A stretch of DNA of 64,000 bases from Streptomyces roseirectus (GTDB lineage: Bacteria; Actinomycetota; Actinomycetes; Streptomycetales; Streptomycetaceae), in NCBI RefSeq assembly GCF_014489635.1, contig NZ_CP060828.1, positions 8,792,001 to 8,856,000 of the forward strand, written 5' to 3'. Made by a program: the position numbers and the translations under genes. Below the pieces are notes generated by a model, which saw only the letters and a list, made by a program, of their open reading frames with translations, was not told where the DNA came from and did not search any database. Numbering within the stretch: the stretch's first letter is position 1; each line of letters opens with the position of its first letter. Of the stretch, positions 36,077-45,160 are shown one piece after another.

Positions 36077-37297
36077 TTACGGCGCTGCCGGCAGGTGCGG
36101 GGAGCGCAGGACGAGGAGGGTGATCTCGCTGGGGGCGAAGACGCGGAAGGGCGGGCCCCAGAAGCCGGTGCCGCGGCTGGTGTAGAGGAGGGTGCGGGGG
36201 CCGTGGTGGGTGAGGCCGGCGAGGGCGGGCTGGTCGAGGCGGACCAGGTGGTGGAAGGGCCAGATCTGGCCGCCGTGGGTGTGGCCGGAGAGCTGGAGGT
36301 CGATGCCGGCGGCCGCCGCCCGGTCGACGAACTTGGGCTGGTGCGCGAGGAGCAGGACGGGCAGGTCGGGGTCGGCGCCGGACAGGGCTCCGGTGAGGTG
36401 GGCTCGGTGGCCCGCCAGGCCGGAGGACTCGGCGGTGACGTCGTCCACGCCGGCGACCACGAGGGTGTCGCCGCCGCGTTCGAGCAGCAGATGCCGGTTG
36501 CGCAGCGGCTCCCAGCCCAGCTCGTCCATCAGGTCGACCCAGCCCTGGGCCTGGCTGTAGTACTCGTGGTTGCCGGTGACGTACACCCGGGCGTGGGCGG
36601 CCCGCACGGTCCCGAGCGGGGCGGCCTGCGCGCGGCGCCGTTCGGCCGTGCCGTCCGCGATGTCGCCGGTGTGACAGACCAGGTCGGCGTCCAGGGTGTT
36701 CACCGTCTCGCACACCCGCGCCGACCAGCGGGCGCGGTCGAGCGGCCCGTAGTGGGTGTCGGTGATCAAGGCGACGCGCAGACCGTCCAACCCGGCCCCC
36801 AGCCGGGGGAGTTCCACATCGAGCCGGCGCACGCGTGGCACGCGGCGGGCTTCGGCGTACCCCCAGGCGAGGAGGACGGTGGTCGTGCCGAGGACGGCCC
36901 ACGTGACGATGCGGGCCCGGTCCTGGCCCCCGCCGACGCCGGCCACGGCCAGCACGAGCCGCAGGACGACGCCGAACAGCACGGACCAGGTGAACAGCAC
37001 CCAGCTCGCGCCCAGCAGGGTGTCACCGACGATCGCCGCCCCGTCCTGCTGGCGCCGGCCGTGGCCCCGCGCCATCGCGAGCGGCATCCCGGCCAGACCG
37101 AGGACGAACAGCGCGGTGCCGGCCAGGGTGACCGGCAGCGGCCAGTGCTGGCCGGCGTACAGGAGCACCCAGCAGGGCACAGCCCACAGCAGGACCGGGG
37201 CGATCAGAGGGAGGTAACGCATCAGCCGGTGCGGCAGACTCGGCTGCTGGGCCTGCGCGTCACTGTCGGCGGATCGGGTGTCGCTGGTGTCGGTCAC
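36077..37297 (-). CDS. Membrane-bound metallophosphoesterase
   Basis: A 406-residue protein with about four N-terminal membrane segments (residues 25-150) and a C-terminal calcineurin-like phosphoesterase domain. Metal motifs are in order: ITDTHYG (DxH), HTGDIADG (GD), YVTGNHEYY (GNHE), LLLAHQPKF and LSGHTHGGQ (GHTH). This is the YkuE-like family; known members act on phosphodiester bonds of lipids or cell-wall precursors. GTG at 37297 follows GGGAGAG; a longer frame has no ribosome site. It stands alone. Confidence 0.9.
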   Translation of the reverse strand: MTDTSDTRSADSDAQAQQPSLPHRLMRYLPLIAPVLLWAVPCWVLLYAGQHWPLPVTLAGTALFVLGLAGMPLAMARGHGRRQQDGAAIVGDTLLGASWVLFTWSVLFGVVLRLVLAVAGVGGGQDRARIVTWAVLGTTTVLLAWGYAEARRVPRVRRLDVELPRLGAGLDGLRVALITDTHYGPLDRARWSARVCETVNTLDADLVCHTGDIADGTAERRRAQAAPLGTVRAAHARVYVTGNHEYYSQAQGWVDLMDELGWEPLRNRHLLLERGGDTLVVAGVDDVTAESSGLAGHRAHLTGALSGADPDLPVLLLAHQPKFVDRAAAAGIDLQLSGHTHGGQIWPFHHLVRLDQPALAGLTHHGPRTLLYTSRGTGFWGPPFRVFAPSEITLLVLRSPHLPAAP

Positions 37298-37625
37298 GCG
37301 TTCTCTCCCAGACCAGGTCGCTGTCTCACGCGGGCCGTCCGGACGTCCTCGGGCCCACGTACGCACCACTGCGCGCCTTCGGCACGTCAACCGATGGCCG
37401 GCGCAGGGCACTTGAGCGTACCCGCGGCGGTCACGGGCCGAACCGTCCACCACCGGGGACACGGGCCCGAGCTGGGACGCCAGAAGCGGCGGCGTGTGCC
37501 CCTGATGCGAGCGAGAAGCCGCGCACCCGGCACCCCTTGACCCCTTTTTGCCCCAACTCGACACTGGGGGGCGGCGCATGCCCGATCGGGCGTCGCCGGG
37601 GCTTCACCGGTGGAGAGGTGGGCAC
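37298..37625. other. Divergent intergenic region with a promoter
   Basis: No gene was seen in these bases. They hold the plus-strand promoter described separately at 37537-37565 for the Cys-repeat protein and presumably the minus-strand promoter of the phosphoesterase, which I could not place. Confidence 0.5.
37537..37565 (+). promoter_or_regulatory. Promoter of the Cys-repeat secreted protein
   Basis: TTGACC and GACACT are separated by 17 bp, a reasonable housekeeping sigma promoter. Transcription would start about 54 bases before the ATG, leaving room for the GGAGAGG ribosome site. Confidence 0.5.
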
Positions 37626-38213
37626 ATGGGGTTCAAGGCGAGGGGCGACGGAGAGAGCGGCAGCAGGGGAGGGCCCGCCCGCAGAACGGTCCTGACCCGC
37701 ACCCTGGGAGCGGCGGCGGCCGGACTGACAGGCGTCGCCCTGGCGGCGAGCACCACGGCGAGCCCCGCGAGCGCGGCGGTCCGCGCGAACCAGGCGGACT
37801 GGCGGTTCTGCGTGAAGTGCTACGGCATGTTCTTCCGCGGCTACCCCACCGACGGCGTCTGCCCGGCCGGCGGCGGCCACGACTCGGCGGGCTACAACTT
37901 CAACCTCCCGCACAGCATCCCCGAAACACCGACGGCCCAGCACAACTGGCGCTTCTGCACGAAGTGTTACGGCATGTTCTTCTGGGGCTACCCGGACAAC
38001 GGCCGCTGCCCCGCCGGCGCCGCCCACGCGGCGGCCGGATACGACTTCGTCCTCCCCCACGACATCCCGCAGACAGCCAACACCCAGCGCAACTGGCGCT
38101 TCTGCCCCCAGTGCTACGGCCTCTACTACTACGGCTACCCGACCAACGGCCGCTGCCCGGCCGGCGCCGCCCACACCATGGCCGGGTACGACTTCGTCCT
38201 GCCGTACCTGTGA
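37626..38213 (+). CDS. Secreted protein with three Cys-rich repeats
   Basis: A 195-residue exported protein. The N-terminus has a possible twin-arginine signal (ARRTVLTRTLGAAAAGL...ASA). The mature part consists of three near-identical repeats of about 45 residues, each WRFCxKCYGMFFxGYP, then GxCPAG, H, AGYxFxLPH. Each has three cysteines and one conserved His, a layout that could bind zinc (CxxC...C...H) or a disulfide-rich fold. No known enzyme matches. GGAGAGG precedes the ATG. It stands between the phosphoesterase and PIG-L genes. Confidence 0.8.
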   Translation: MGFKARGDGESGSRGGPARRTVLTRTLGAAAAGLTGVALAASTTASPASAAVRANQADWRFCVKCYGMFFRGYPTDGVCPAGGGHDSAGYNFNLPHSIPETPTAQHNWRFCTKCYGMFFWGYPDNGRCPAGAAHAAAGYDFVLPHDIPQTANTQRNWRFCPQCYGLYYYGYPTNGRCPAGAAHTMAGYDFVLPYL

Positions 38214-38359
38214 GCCCCGCCGGTTTCGGGACCGGCCGGCTCACGACCGTCCTCCTGGTGTGATCCGGAACAACCGGCGCGGCCGGTGCTGTTGCATCAG
38301 CCGAACGGTGCGCGCCGTCACCCGATACGGGCGCGCCCCCACCACAGGAGGACAGCCAC

Positions 38360-39193
38360 ATGGACAACAGGCCGTTGACGCTCATGGCCGTGCACGCGCA
38401 CCCCGACGACGAGGCGACCGGCACGGGCGGTGTCCTCGCGCGGTACGCGGCTGAGGGCATGCGCACGGTGCTGGTGACCTGTACCGACGGCGGCTGCGGT
38501 GACGGACCGGGGGGCGTCAAGCCCGGCGATCCCGGGCACGACCCCGCGGCCGTCGCCCTGATGAGACGTCAGGAACTCCGGGCGAGCTGCGACATCCTGA
38601 AGATCAGCCACCTGGAGACGCTGGACTACGCCGACTCCGGAATGATGGGCTGGCCGACCAACGACGCCCCCGACTCCTTCTGGCGGACCCCCGTCGAGGA
38701 GGGCGCCGCCCGGCTCGCGGAACTCTTCCGGCGCTACCGCCCCGACGTGGTCGTCACCTATGACGAGAACGGTTTCTACGGCCACCCCGACCACATCCAG
38801 GCCCACCGCATCACGATGGCGGCACTGGAGATGAGCCCGCCGGTGCCGAAGGTGTACTGGACGACGGCGCCCCGCTCGATGATGCGGAAGTTCGGGGAGG
38901 CCATGCGCGAGTTCGGCGAGGACATGCCGGAGCCGGACCCCGCCGAGGCCGCAGCGCTGGCCGAGATCGGCCTTCCCGACGAGGAGATCACCACCTGGGT
39001 GGACACCACCGCCTTCGGCGGCCAGAAGTTCGACGCGCTCGGCGCGCACGCCAGCCAGGGAGAGAACATCTTCTTCCTCAAGATGGGCCAGGAGAGGTTC
39101 ACCTCGCTGATGGGCGTCGAGACCTTCTTCCGCGTCCAGGACTCCACCGGCGCGCCCGTACCCGAGAACGACCTCTTCGCCGGCCTGCGCTGA
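38360..39193 (+). CDS. PIG-L family deacetylase, mycothiol Mca/MshB-like
   Basis: A 277-residue zinc deacetylase. The metal motif AHPDDE is at residues 13-18 and GHPDH, with the third ligand His, is in the middle (YDENGFYGHPDH). TCTDGGCGDG and HASQGENIF are family features. Length and motifs fit the mycothiol S-conjugate amidase/MshB branch, which cleaves GlcNAc-containing thiol conjugates; other PIG-L enzymes act on glycopeptides or other N-acetyl sugars. AGGAGG is well placed before the ATG. It may lie at the edge of the regulator and terpenoid block but has no clear link to it. Confidence 0.88.
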   Translation: MDNRPLTLMAVHAHPDDEATGTGGVLARYAAEGMRTVLVTCTDGGCGDGPGGVKPGDPGHDPAAVALMRRQELRASCDILKISHLETLDYADSGMMGWPTNDAPDSFWRTPVEEGAARLAELFRRYRPDVVVTYDENGFYGHPDHIQAHRITMAALEMSPPVPKVYWTTAPRSMMRKFGEAMREFGEDMPEPDPAEAAALAEIGLPDEEITTWVDTTAFGGQKFDALGAHASQGENIFFLKMGQERFTSLMGVETFFRVQDSTGAPVPENDLFAGLR

Positions 39194-39287
39194 TCACCGC
39201 CCGGACATCATCAATATCAATTCGACCCCAATACAAAGCCTGACCAGCACGGGAAGAAAAGCAATGGAGGCGCCGGAGAAAGCGGCA

Positions 39288-39311
39288 CCTCCTATTCCGC
39301 CTCCTATTCCG
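39288..39311. repeat. 12-bp tandem duplication
   Basis: CCTCCTATTCCG occurs twice in direct tandem within the A/T-richer upstream region of the LuxR gene. Only two copies are present. It may be slippage or a regulatory duplication. Confidence 0.7.
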
Positions 39312-39353
39312 GGAGGAAGCAAAAGAACGGCTGGCTGGGACGGCGTATCGTGG

Positions 39354-39359
39354 TATAGT
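39354..39359 (+). promoter_or_regulatory. -10 element of the LuxR-type gene
   Basis: TATAGT with a weak TGGCTG -35 at 39332-39337 (16-bp spacer). Transcription would start near 39366, about 40 bases before the ATG. Confidence 0.5.
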
Positions 39360-39405
39360 CGGCACGCTGTACTTCGTGCTATATGCGAAGGGTGCTCGGG
39401 GGACA

Positions 39406-41439
39406 ATGCCAGCGAAGCCGAGAAATCAGACCGGAAATCCGGACGTGCCGGCCGGCGCCCCGACCAGGGCGCGGCCGTCGCACGAGGACGTCCGGAGGAA
39501 AGTGCTGGTGGATGTCCTCGGGGCCGATGTCGGCCCCGAGATCGTGGACTTCGCGGCGGGCACCGGCGGAGATCCGCACCTGCTCACCGAGTTGGCGCTC
39601 GGCCTCGCCGAGGAAGGGCTCGTCGAGGAACGCGACGGCGTGGTGCGGCTCACCGAACGGCGGGTTCCGCTCCGCGTACGGACGGCGGCTGGGCGCGAGT
39701 TGGGCGGGCTGAGCGCGGCCTGTCAGCAGTTCCTCAAGGTCGCGGCGGTGCTCGGCAGGACCTTCGTGCTGGAGGACGTGTCGAGCATGCTGGACCGCCC
39801 CTCGGCGAGCCTGCTCGCGACCTTGGACGAGGCACTGGTCTCCGGAATCCTCGTCGAGGTCGAACACGAACTCGCGTTCCGGAGCGATTTCCTTTTCCTG
39901 GGCGTCCTCGATTCCATCCCCGCTTCCGCACGCGGTGCGTTACAGCGCGAGGCGACCGAACTCCCCGGAAAACGCCCCCAGGAAAACGAGGAACACCTCT
40001 GGACGGCCGAACACCCGGCGGACATGTGCTACGCGGTCGAGGAGGGTGAGGACTGCGGATGTTCCCGGGCGCACGGCCTGATCATGAACGGGAAGGCGGC
40101 GGCCGGCGTACACGTCGCGGAAAGCGTGCTCGCCAGCCCGGGAATTTCACCGACGGTGCGCCGGGACGCGGAGGCGTCGGTGATCCTCGGCTCTTTCCTC
40201 CTCGGCCAGGAAAAAGCCGTCGAACTCTCCGAACGGATCCTGCGCGAGCGCGGCACCCGGCCGGGCGACATCGCCGCGCTGATGGCCCTGACCACCCTCT
40301 CCAACGAGAGCTGGCGGGCCGGAGACCTCGCCGAAGGACTCAACCTCGGCCGCACCGCCGTCCAGTACGGCGCCGACGCCGCCCCCGTATGGCGCCTGCA
40401 CGCCCAGCTCGCGCTGGCGGGAAAACTCGCGAACCTCCGCGAATTCGGCACGGCGGAATCACTGATCGACGACGCGGACGCCGGCCTGCGCGGACTGCTC
40501 ACCCCCGTCTGGACGGCGGCGCCCGCGGCGATGCGGGCCCGGATCTTCCTCCAGTCCGGACGCCTGGGCGACGCCCGCCGGCAGGCCGAGGCGGCGACCG
40601 TCGCACGGGAGCGGGAAGCCGTCCCCATGCTCCGCCCCCTCGCGTCCTCCGTGCTCGGCACCATCTCCCTGTACCTGGGGGACCTGCCCGCGGCGATCGA
40701 GCACGTGCGGCGGATGCACGCCGACCTGGCGAACGGCCAGGCGGTCCTCAGGTCCGCGCAGTACGCCTGGACGGACATCCTCGTCACGGCGAAGAAGGAC
40801 GGCCCCCGGGCAGCCGCCGAACTGCTGTCGTACAAGTACGGCCACCTCCCCACCTGGCGCTCCCTCTACATCGAGGACCCCAGCTCCGCCGCCTTCCTGG
40901 TCCGCCTGGCACGCGACGTCGGCGACAGCAGCCTCAAGCGCAGCGTCCTCGACACCGTGGACGGACTCGTCAGCGACAACCCCGGCATCTCGATCGTGGC
41001 CCTCACCGCCCTGCACGCCAACGCGCTGGCCGACAGCGACCCCGCCGCCCTGGCGCACATCATCGCGGAGTCCCCGGCCCCCGTCTCCGTGGCCCTGGCG
41101 ACGGAAGAACTCGCCAAGCTGTACGCGGCCCAGGCCCCGGCACGGTGGCGACGGGCCGTTTCACCCCAGTCCGCGGACGCCGTCTCCCTGGGGAATTTCA
41201 CCTGCTGGGCACGCCTTTCCGAAATGGAGCGGAGAATTTCCTATCTGGTGAGCGTCGGACTGACGAACCGCCAGATCGCAAGGCGTGTGCACCTGTCGGC
41301 GCACACGGTGAATTACCACCTGCGGAAGGTCTACCGGAAACTGGGCATCAACACCCGCGTCGAACTGGCACGCCAGGCGGCGACCTATTCGAGCGGCGCC
41401 GCCCTCTACACGCTGGACGACGAGGAAAGCGACACCTGA
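39406..41439 (+). CDS. LuxR family regulator, LAL-like without the ATPase domain
   Basis: About 677 residues. The C-terminal LuxR helix-turn-helix (YLVSVGLTNRQIARRVHLSAHTVNYHLRKVYRKLGI) is clear. The N-terminal sequence, from GGDPHLLTELALGLAEEGLVE through LSAACQQFLKVAAVLGRTFVLEDV, matches the part of large LAL regulators that follows the AAA ATPase core. The Walker A and B motifs are absent, so the protein begins where a normal LAL is already ~250 residues in. Helical TPR-like repeats fill the middle. A GTG ten codons upstream is an alternative start. The gene runs head-on into the LAL gene, overlapping it by 34 bases, and probably acts on the neighbouring terpenoid genes. Confidence 0.87.
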   Translation: MPAKPRNQTGNPDVPAGAPTRARPSHEDVRRKVLVDVLGADVGPEIVDFAAGTGGDPHLLTELALGLAEEGLVEERDGVVRLTERRVPLRVRTAAGRELGGLSAACQQFLKVAAVLGRTFVLEDVSSMLDRPSASLLATLDEALVSGILVEVEHELAFRSDFLFLGVLDSIPASARGALQREATELPGKRPQENEEHLWTAEHPADMCYAVEEGEDCGCSRAHGLIMNGKAAAGVHVAESVLASPGISPTVRRDAEASVILGSFLLGQEKAVELSERILRERGTRPGDIAALMALTTLSNESWRAGDLAEGLNLGRTAVQYGADAAPVWRLHAQLALAGKLANLREFGTAESLIDDADAGLRGLLTPVWTAAPAAMRARIFLQSGRLGDARRQAEAATVAREREAVPMLRPLASSVLGTISLYLGDLPAAIEHVRRMHADLANGQAVLRSAQYAWTDILVTAKKDGPRAAAELLSYKYGHLPTWRSLYIEDPSSAAFLVRLARDVGDSSLKRSVLDTVDGLVSDNPGISIVALTALHANALADSDPAALAHIIAESPAPVSVALATEELAKLYAAQAPARWRRAVSPQSADAVSLGNFTCWARLSEMERRISYLVSVGLTNRQIARRVHLSAHTVNYHLRKVYRKLGINTRVELARQAATYSSGAALYTLDDEESDT

Positions 41440-43763
41440 GGCGCCTCGTTCGCGAAGAAGTGCCGGGTCAGCTCGACCCGGCTGTTGATGTCGAGCTTCG
41501 AGAACACCCGCCTCAGATGGCTGTCGACGGTGTGGGGCGACAGGAACAGGACGCTCGCCGCCTCACGGTTGGTCCGGCCGTCGACGATCGCCCGCACCAC
41601 GCGCAGCTCCGCGCCCGTCAGGCTCTCCCAGCCCGACCTGGGCCGGTCGGCGGCGAGCCGGCGCACCGGGTGCACACCGAGCCGGCGCAGCTTGCGCTGC
41701 ACGCGTGCCGTGTCGCGCGTGGCCCCGCACTCCAGATAGAGGTCAAGGGCGGATTCGAGGAGCTGGACCGCCCGGCCCGCATCCCCCCTGCCCTGCTCCA
41801 CCCGCGCCGCGTCCTCCAGCGCGTTGCCCGCCGCAGGACCACGCCCCGCGAGCCGGTGAAGGTCCGCCGCACGGCGCAGGGCGTCCGCGTCGTCGCGCAG
41901 GACACCCTCCGCGTGCTCGGCACCGGCCCGCAACGACCGCACACCCGGGTTGAGTTCGGCGGCCCGCCGGGCCAGGGCGGCCGCCTGCCCGGCCTCCGCG
42001 CCGAGTCCCGCCTGCCTGGCCTGGCGGACCAGCGTCGCCGCCGCCGTCGGAGCCTCGCAGAAGAGCAGCAGATCGGGTGAGGTCCGGGCCTCGGCGCCGA
42101 GCACCGTGCGGACCGTCGTCGCCGGACGTCCGCCGACCGCGTGGAACTGCGCGAGCGCCCAGTCCAGCCGGGTCCGGTCGGCCGCCGGCCCCTCGGGCAC
42201 CAGCCGTTCGGCCAGGCGCAACTGGTCGCCGGCGGTGGCGAGATCATCGCCTTGCGTACTGACGTGGGCGAGCACCAGGCGCGCGGGCACCGCGTCCTCG
42301 GACGCCGACCGCTCCGGCAGACGCAGCGCGCTCTCCGCCTCGGCACGGGCCTCGTCGAGCCGGCCCGCCGCCGCGAGCAGTTCGGCCCGATGCCCGTGCC
42401 ACAGCGCGTCGGGCCCGTCCGCCGCCTCCTCGACGGCGGTGAGGACGGCCGCCGCCGCGTCGAACCGGTCGACCGCGACCAGGGCCCGGACCAGCCACGT
42501 CCACAACGGGCGTTCAGGCGTGCCGGAGCCCTGCTGCCCACGCCGAGGAACTGCCGGCACCGTGCCCGCGCCCCCCCGGGCCGACACCGGAGCCACCAAC
42601 TCGGCGGGCAGAGCCTCCCGCAGCCCCCGCTCCAACTCCGGCACGAGCCGCGCGACTTCGGCGTCCCGCCCCACCGACACGAGCAGCCGCAGCACACACG
42701 CCAGCACTCCCGGCGCGTCCTCGCAGTGCCCCACCAGCGCCGAGACGGCCCGCGCCGTCATGGCGTCGTCCCTGCCCCCAGAAGACGGCACGCAGGCCCC
42801 ACCGTCCGAGGGAGCCGCACCCCGCAACGCCTCCCCGATCACCTCGTGCGTGAACGTCAGTTCCGCGCCCCGCCTGCGCACCAGCCCCACCCGCACCGCC
42901 TCCTCGACAGCGCCGGACAACCGCGCCACCTCCTCGGCAGGGCACGGGAGCCCGTGCCCGAGGAGCTGCCGGACCCCCGGCGACATGCCGTCCAGCAGCT
43001 TGTCGAGCGCGGGCCGGACCCCGGCGGGCACCTGTTCGGTCAGCACCGAGGCCGTACCGTCCAGGACGACGACCTGTCCGGCCTTCATGAGCCCGAGGAA
43101 GACGGTCTTCACCAGCCACGGGTTGCCGTCGCAGCGCGCAGCCCAGGCCAGCACCGACGCGTCCGGCTTGGCGCCGAGGACCCCGGTGCACAGCTCGGCC
43201 ACCGCCTCGTCGTCCAGCGCCCCCACGTGCAGCCGGGTCGCGGCGTGGCCGGCCAGCCAGTCGAGGGCGTGCCCGGCGACCGGCGTCGGGCGGACCGGGC
43301 GGCGGGCGAGCAGCCACAGCACCGGGGACGAGGCGAGCGAGCGGACCAGCTCGCGCAGCGCCAGCGCGCTGACGTCGTCGATGCGGTGGACGTCGTCCAG
43401 CACGATCACCAGCGGGTGCCGGCGCGCCGCGTCGCCGACCAGCTCGCCGACGCGGTCCATGAGCCAGAAGGGGTTGCCGTCCGGGCGCGTCAGCTCGTCG
43501 AGGCCGGCCGTGCCGGGCAGGGCCCGCCGCAGGAAGTTGGTCAGCAGACGCAGGGGGGTCGGCCGGTCGGCGCCGCCCGTGCGCCCCACGACCGCCGTCA
43601 GACCCCGCTCGGCCGCCTCCAGGGTCGCCTCCCGCAGCAGCTGGGTCTTGCCCATGCCGAACGGGCCCTCGAAGACGACGCAGCCCCCGGACCCGCGCGC
43701 GGTGGCGTCCAGACGGGCGCCCAGCGCGGACAGGATGTGCTCACGCCCCGCCAATGGATTCAT
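41406..43763 (-). CDS. LAL-type LuxR regulator with intact ATPase
   Basis: A 785-residue large ATP-binding LuxR regulator. Walker A is GPFGMGKTQ near residue 33, Walker B is PLVIVLDDVH, and the N-terminal LAGREHIL motif is typical. TPR-like helices follow, and a C-terminal LuxR helix-turn-helix (LTGAELRVVRAIVDGRTNREAASVLFLSPHTVDSHLRRVFSKL). Such proteins are usually pathway activators. It is divergent from the mevalonate operon across a 308-bp region rich in inverted repeats, so it is the best candidate to bind there. Its stop overlaps the end of the convergent LuxR gene. Confidence 0.92.
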   Translation of the reverse strand: MNPLAGREHILSALGARLDATARGSGGCVVFEGPFGMGKTQLLREATLEAAERGLTAVVGRTGGADRPTPLRLLTNFLRRALPGTAGLDELTRPDGNPFWLMDRVGELVGDAARRHPLVIVLDDVHRIDDVSALALRELVRSLASSPVLWLLARRPVRPTPVAGHALDWLAGHAATRLHVGALDDEAVAELCTGVLGAKPDASVLAWAARCDGNPWLVKTVFLGLMKAGQVVVLDGTASVLTEQVPAGVRPALDKLLDGMSPGVRQLLGHGLPCPAEEVARLSGAVEEAVRVGLVRRRGAELTFTHEVIGEALRGAAPSDGGACVPSSGGRDDAMTARAVSALVGHCEDAPGVLACVLRLLVSVGRDAEVARLVPELERGLREALPAELVAPVSARGGAGTVPAVPRRGQQGSGTPERPLWTWLVRALVAVDRFDAAAAVLTAVEEAADGPDALWHGHRAELLAAAGRLDEARAEAESALRLPERSASEDAVPARLVLAHVSTQGDDLATAGDQLRLAERLVPEGPAADRTRLDWALAQFHAVGGRPATTVRTVLGAEARTSPDLLLFCEAPTAAATLVRQARQAGLGAEAGQAAALARRAAELNPGVRSLRAGAEHAEGVLRDDADALRRAADLHRLAGRGPAAGNALEDAARVEQGRGDAGRAVQLLESALDLYLECGATRDTARVQRKLRRLGVHPVRRLAADRPRSGWESLTGAELRVVRAIVDGRTNREAASVLFLSPHTVDSHLRRVFSKLDINSRVELTRHFFANEAPQVSLSSSSSV

Positions 43764-44071
43764 GATTCCCCCGTGCTGCTCGAAAGAGCCGTCCGCGCGG
43801 TGTTCAACTGTCCGGACTGGCCAGTTGGATAACCGGCGTCCATCGGTGATCGAGTCAAACGATCGGTGTGGCCCGTCCAGTTATACGGGATGTCATGCGG
43901 CGCGGCGGAAATGCTCGGTCGAATTCGCACTACCCGCCTGAGTAGTGGGCAGCGCTGATACTTCGTCATTACCGTTCGTGTCGTTCCGAAATCCCCTTGA
44001 AAGGGCCCGGGAAGCGGCCCGTACGCGACGTGACCGATCTCCGCGCATTCCCCTCGACCGGGAGTTGAAGC
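43764..44071. other. Divergent control region between LAL and mevalonate operon
   Basis: No gene is seen. It holds several inverted repeats: CAACTG and CAGTTG arms at 43805-43810 and 43822-43827, enclosing ACTGGCCAGT; CCCGT and ACGGG at 43872-43876 and 43885-43889; and the CACTAC-N8-GTAGTG site at 43928-43947. The CCAGTT core occurs at both of the first two. It must contain the start points of both the regulator gene and the mevalonate operon. Confidence 0.65.
43928..43947. promoter_or_regulatory. CACTAC-N8-GTAGTG operator before the mevalonate operon
   Basis: Six-base perfect arms flank an 8-bp spacer. The form recurs upstream of the haloperoxidase-like gene at 55825-55843, including the following N-GGCA. 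The site lies about 134 bases before the first start codon of the operon, a normal distance for an activator site with a leader. Confidence 0.65.
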
Positions 44072-45160
44072 ATGCCCGTCAGCAGTCTCCGAGCCGCCGT
44101 GGAACCGGCCGCCATCGACCGCGCGCTCCGTGACTTCTTCGCGGAACGCCGCACCGAGGCCGCCGCGCTCGGCGCGGACTTCGCGGCGACCGTCGCCGAA
44201 CTGGAGAACTACGTCCTGCGGGCCGGCAAACGCATCCGCCCTGCCTTCGCCTGGCTGGGCTGGACCGGCGCCGGCGGCGACCCGGACGATCCGCTCGCCC
44301 CGGCGGTGCTGCGCGCCTGCTCGGGATTCGAGCTGCTGCACGCGTCGGGCCTCATCCACGACGACCTCATCGACGCGTCCGAGACCCGGCGCGGCCGTCC
44401 CGCCGCGCACGTCGTCTACGCCGAGCGGCACCGGATGCGCCGCTTCTGCGGCGACCCGGGCTCCTTCGGCGCGGGCGCCGCCATCCTGGTCGGCGACCTG
44501 GCCCTGGTGTGGGCCGACGTCATGGTGCGCGCCTCCGGGCTGCCCCCGGACGCGCAGACCCGGCTCGCACCGGTGTGGTCGGCGGTGCGCTCCGAGGTGA
44601 TGTACGGCCAGTTGCTCGACCTGATCAGCCAGGCCCGCGAGGAGGAGGACGTCCACGCGGCGCTGCTGGTCGACCGGTACAAGACGGCCTCCTACACCGT
44701 GGAGCGCCCCCTGCAGTTCGGCGCCGCGATCGCCGGCGCCGACGCCGAACTCGTCGCGGCCTACCGGGCGTTCGGCGCCGACATCGGGATCGCCTTCCAG
44801 CTCCGCGACGACCTGCTCGGCGTCTTCGGCGACCCGGCGGTGACGGGGAAGCCGTCGGGCGACGACCTGCGCGAGGGCAAACGGACGGTCCTGCTCGCGA
44901 CGGCGCTGAAACACGCGGACGAACGCGACCCGAAGGCGGCGGCGTTCCTGCGGGCCGTGATCGGGACCGACCTCACCGCCGACGACCTCGCCCGCGCCCG
45001 CGCCGTCCTCACCGACGTTGGTGCCGTCGACCACATCGAGCGGGAGATCACGCGCCGCGCCGGCCGTGCCGTCGCCGTGCTGGAGGCGAGCGACGCCACC
45101 GGGTCCGCGAAACAGCAGCTCGCCGCGATGGCGGTCAAGGCCACGCAGCGGGTGCGCTGA
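44072..45160 (+). CDS. Polyprenyl diphosphate synthase (trans, likely GGPP/FPP class)
   Basis: A 362-residue all-trans isoprenyl diphosphate synthase that condenses IPP with allylic diphosphates. The first Asp-rich motif is HDDLID, preceded by small residues (ASGL), which leaves space for chains longer than C10; the second is FQLRDDLLG. GKRIRP near the start binds IPP. It opens the mevalonate operon, as in the Streptomyces CL190-type cluster. The TGATG junction with the mevalonate kinase gene implies coupling. The exact chain length (C15 or C20) cannot be fixed by reading alone. Confidence 0.93.
   Translation: MPVSSLRAAVEPAAIDRALRDFFAERRTEAAALGADFAATVAELENYVLRAGKRIRPAFAWLGWTGAGGDPDDPLAPAVLRACSGFELLHASGLIHDDLIDASETRRGRPAAHVVYAERHRMRRFCGDPGSFGAGAAILVGDLALVWADVMVRASGLPPDAQTRLAPVWSAVRSEVMYGQLLDLISQAREEEDVHAALLVDRYKTASYTVERPLQFGAAIAGADAELVAAYRAFGADIGIAFQLRDDLLGVFGDPAVTGKPSGDDLREGKRTVLLATALKHADERDPKAAAFLRAVIGTDLTADDLARARAVLTDVGAVDHIEREITRRAGRAVAVLEASDATGSAKQQLAAMAVKATQRVR

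Noticed and set aside
39264..39420. Pro-rich frame MEAPEKAAPPIPPPIPGG upstream of the LuxR gene
   Set aside because: It runs through the TATAGT promoter and into the LuxR gene in another frame, and later becomes Arg-rich noise. Its Pro content comes from the 12-bp duplication.
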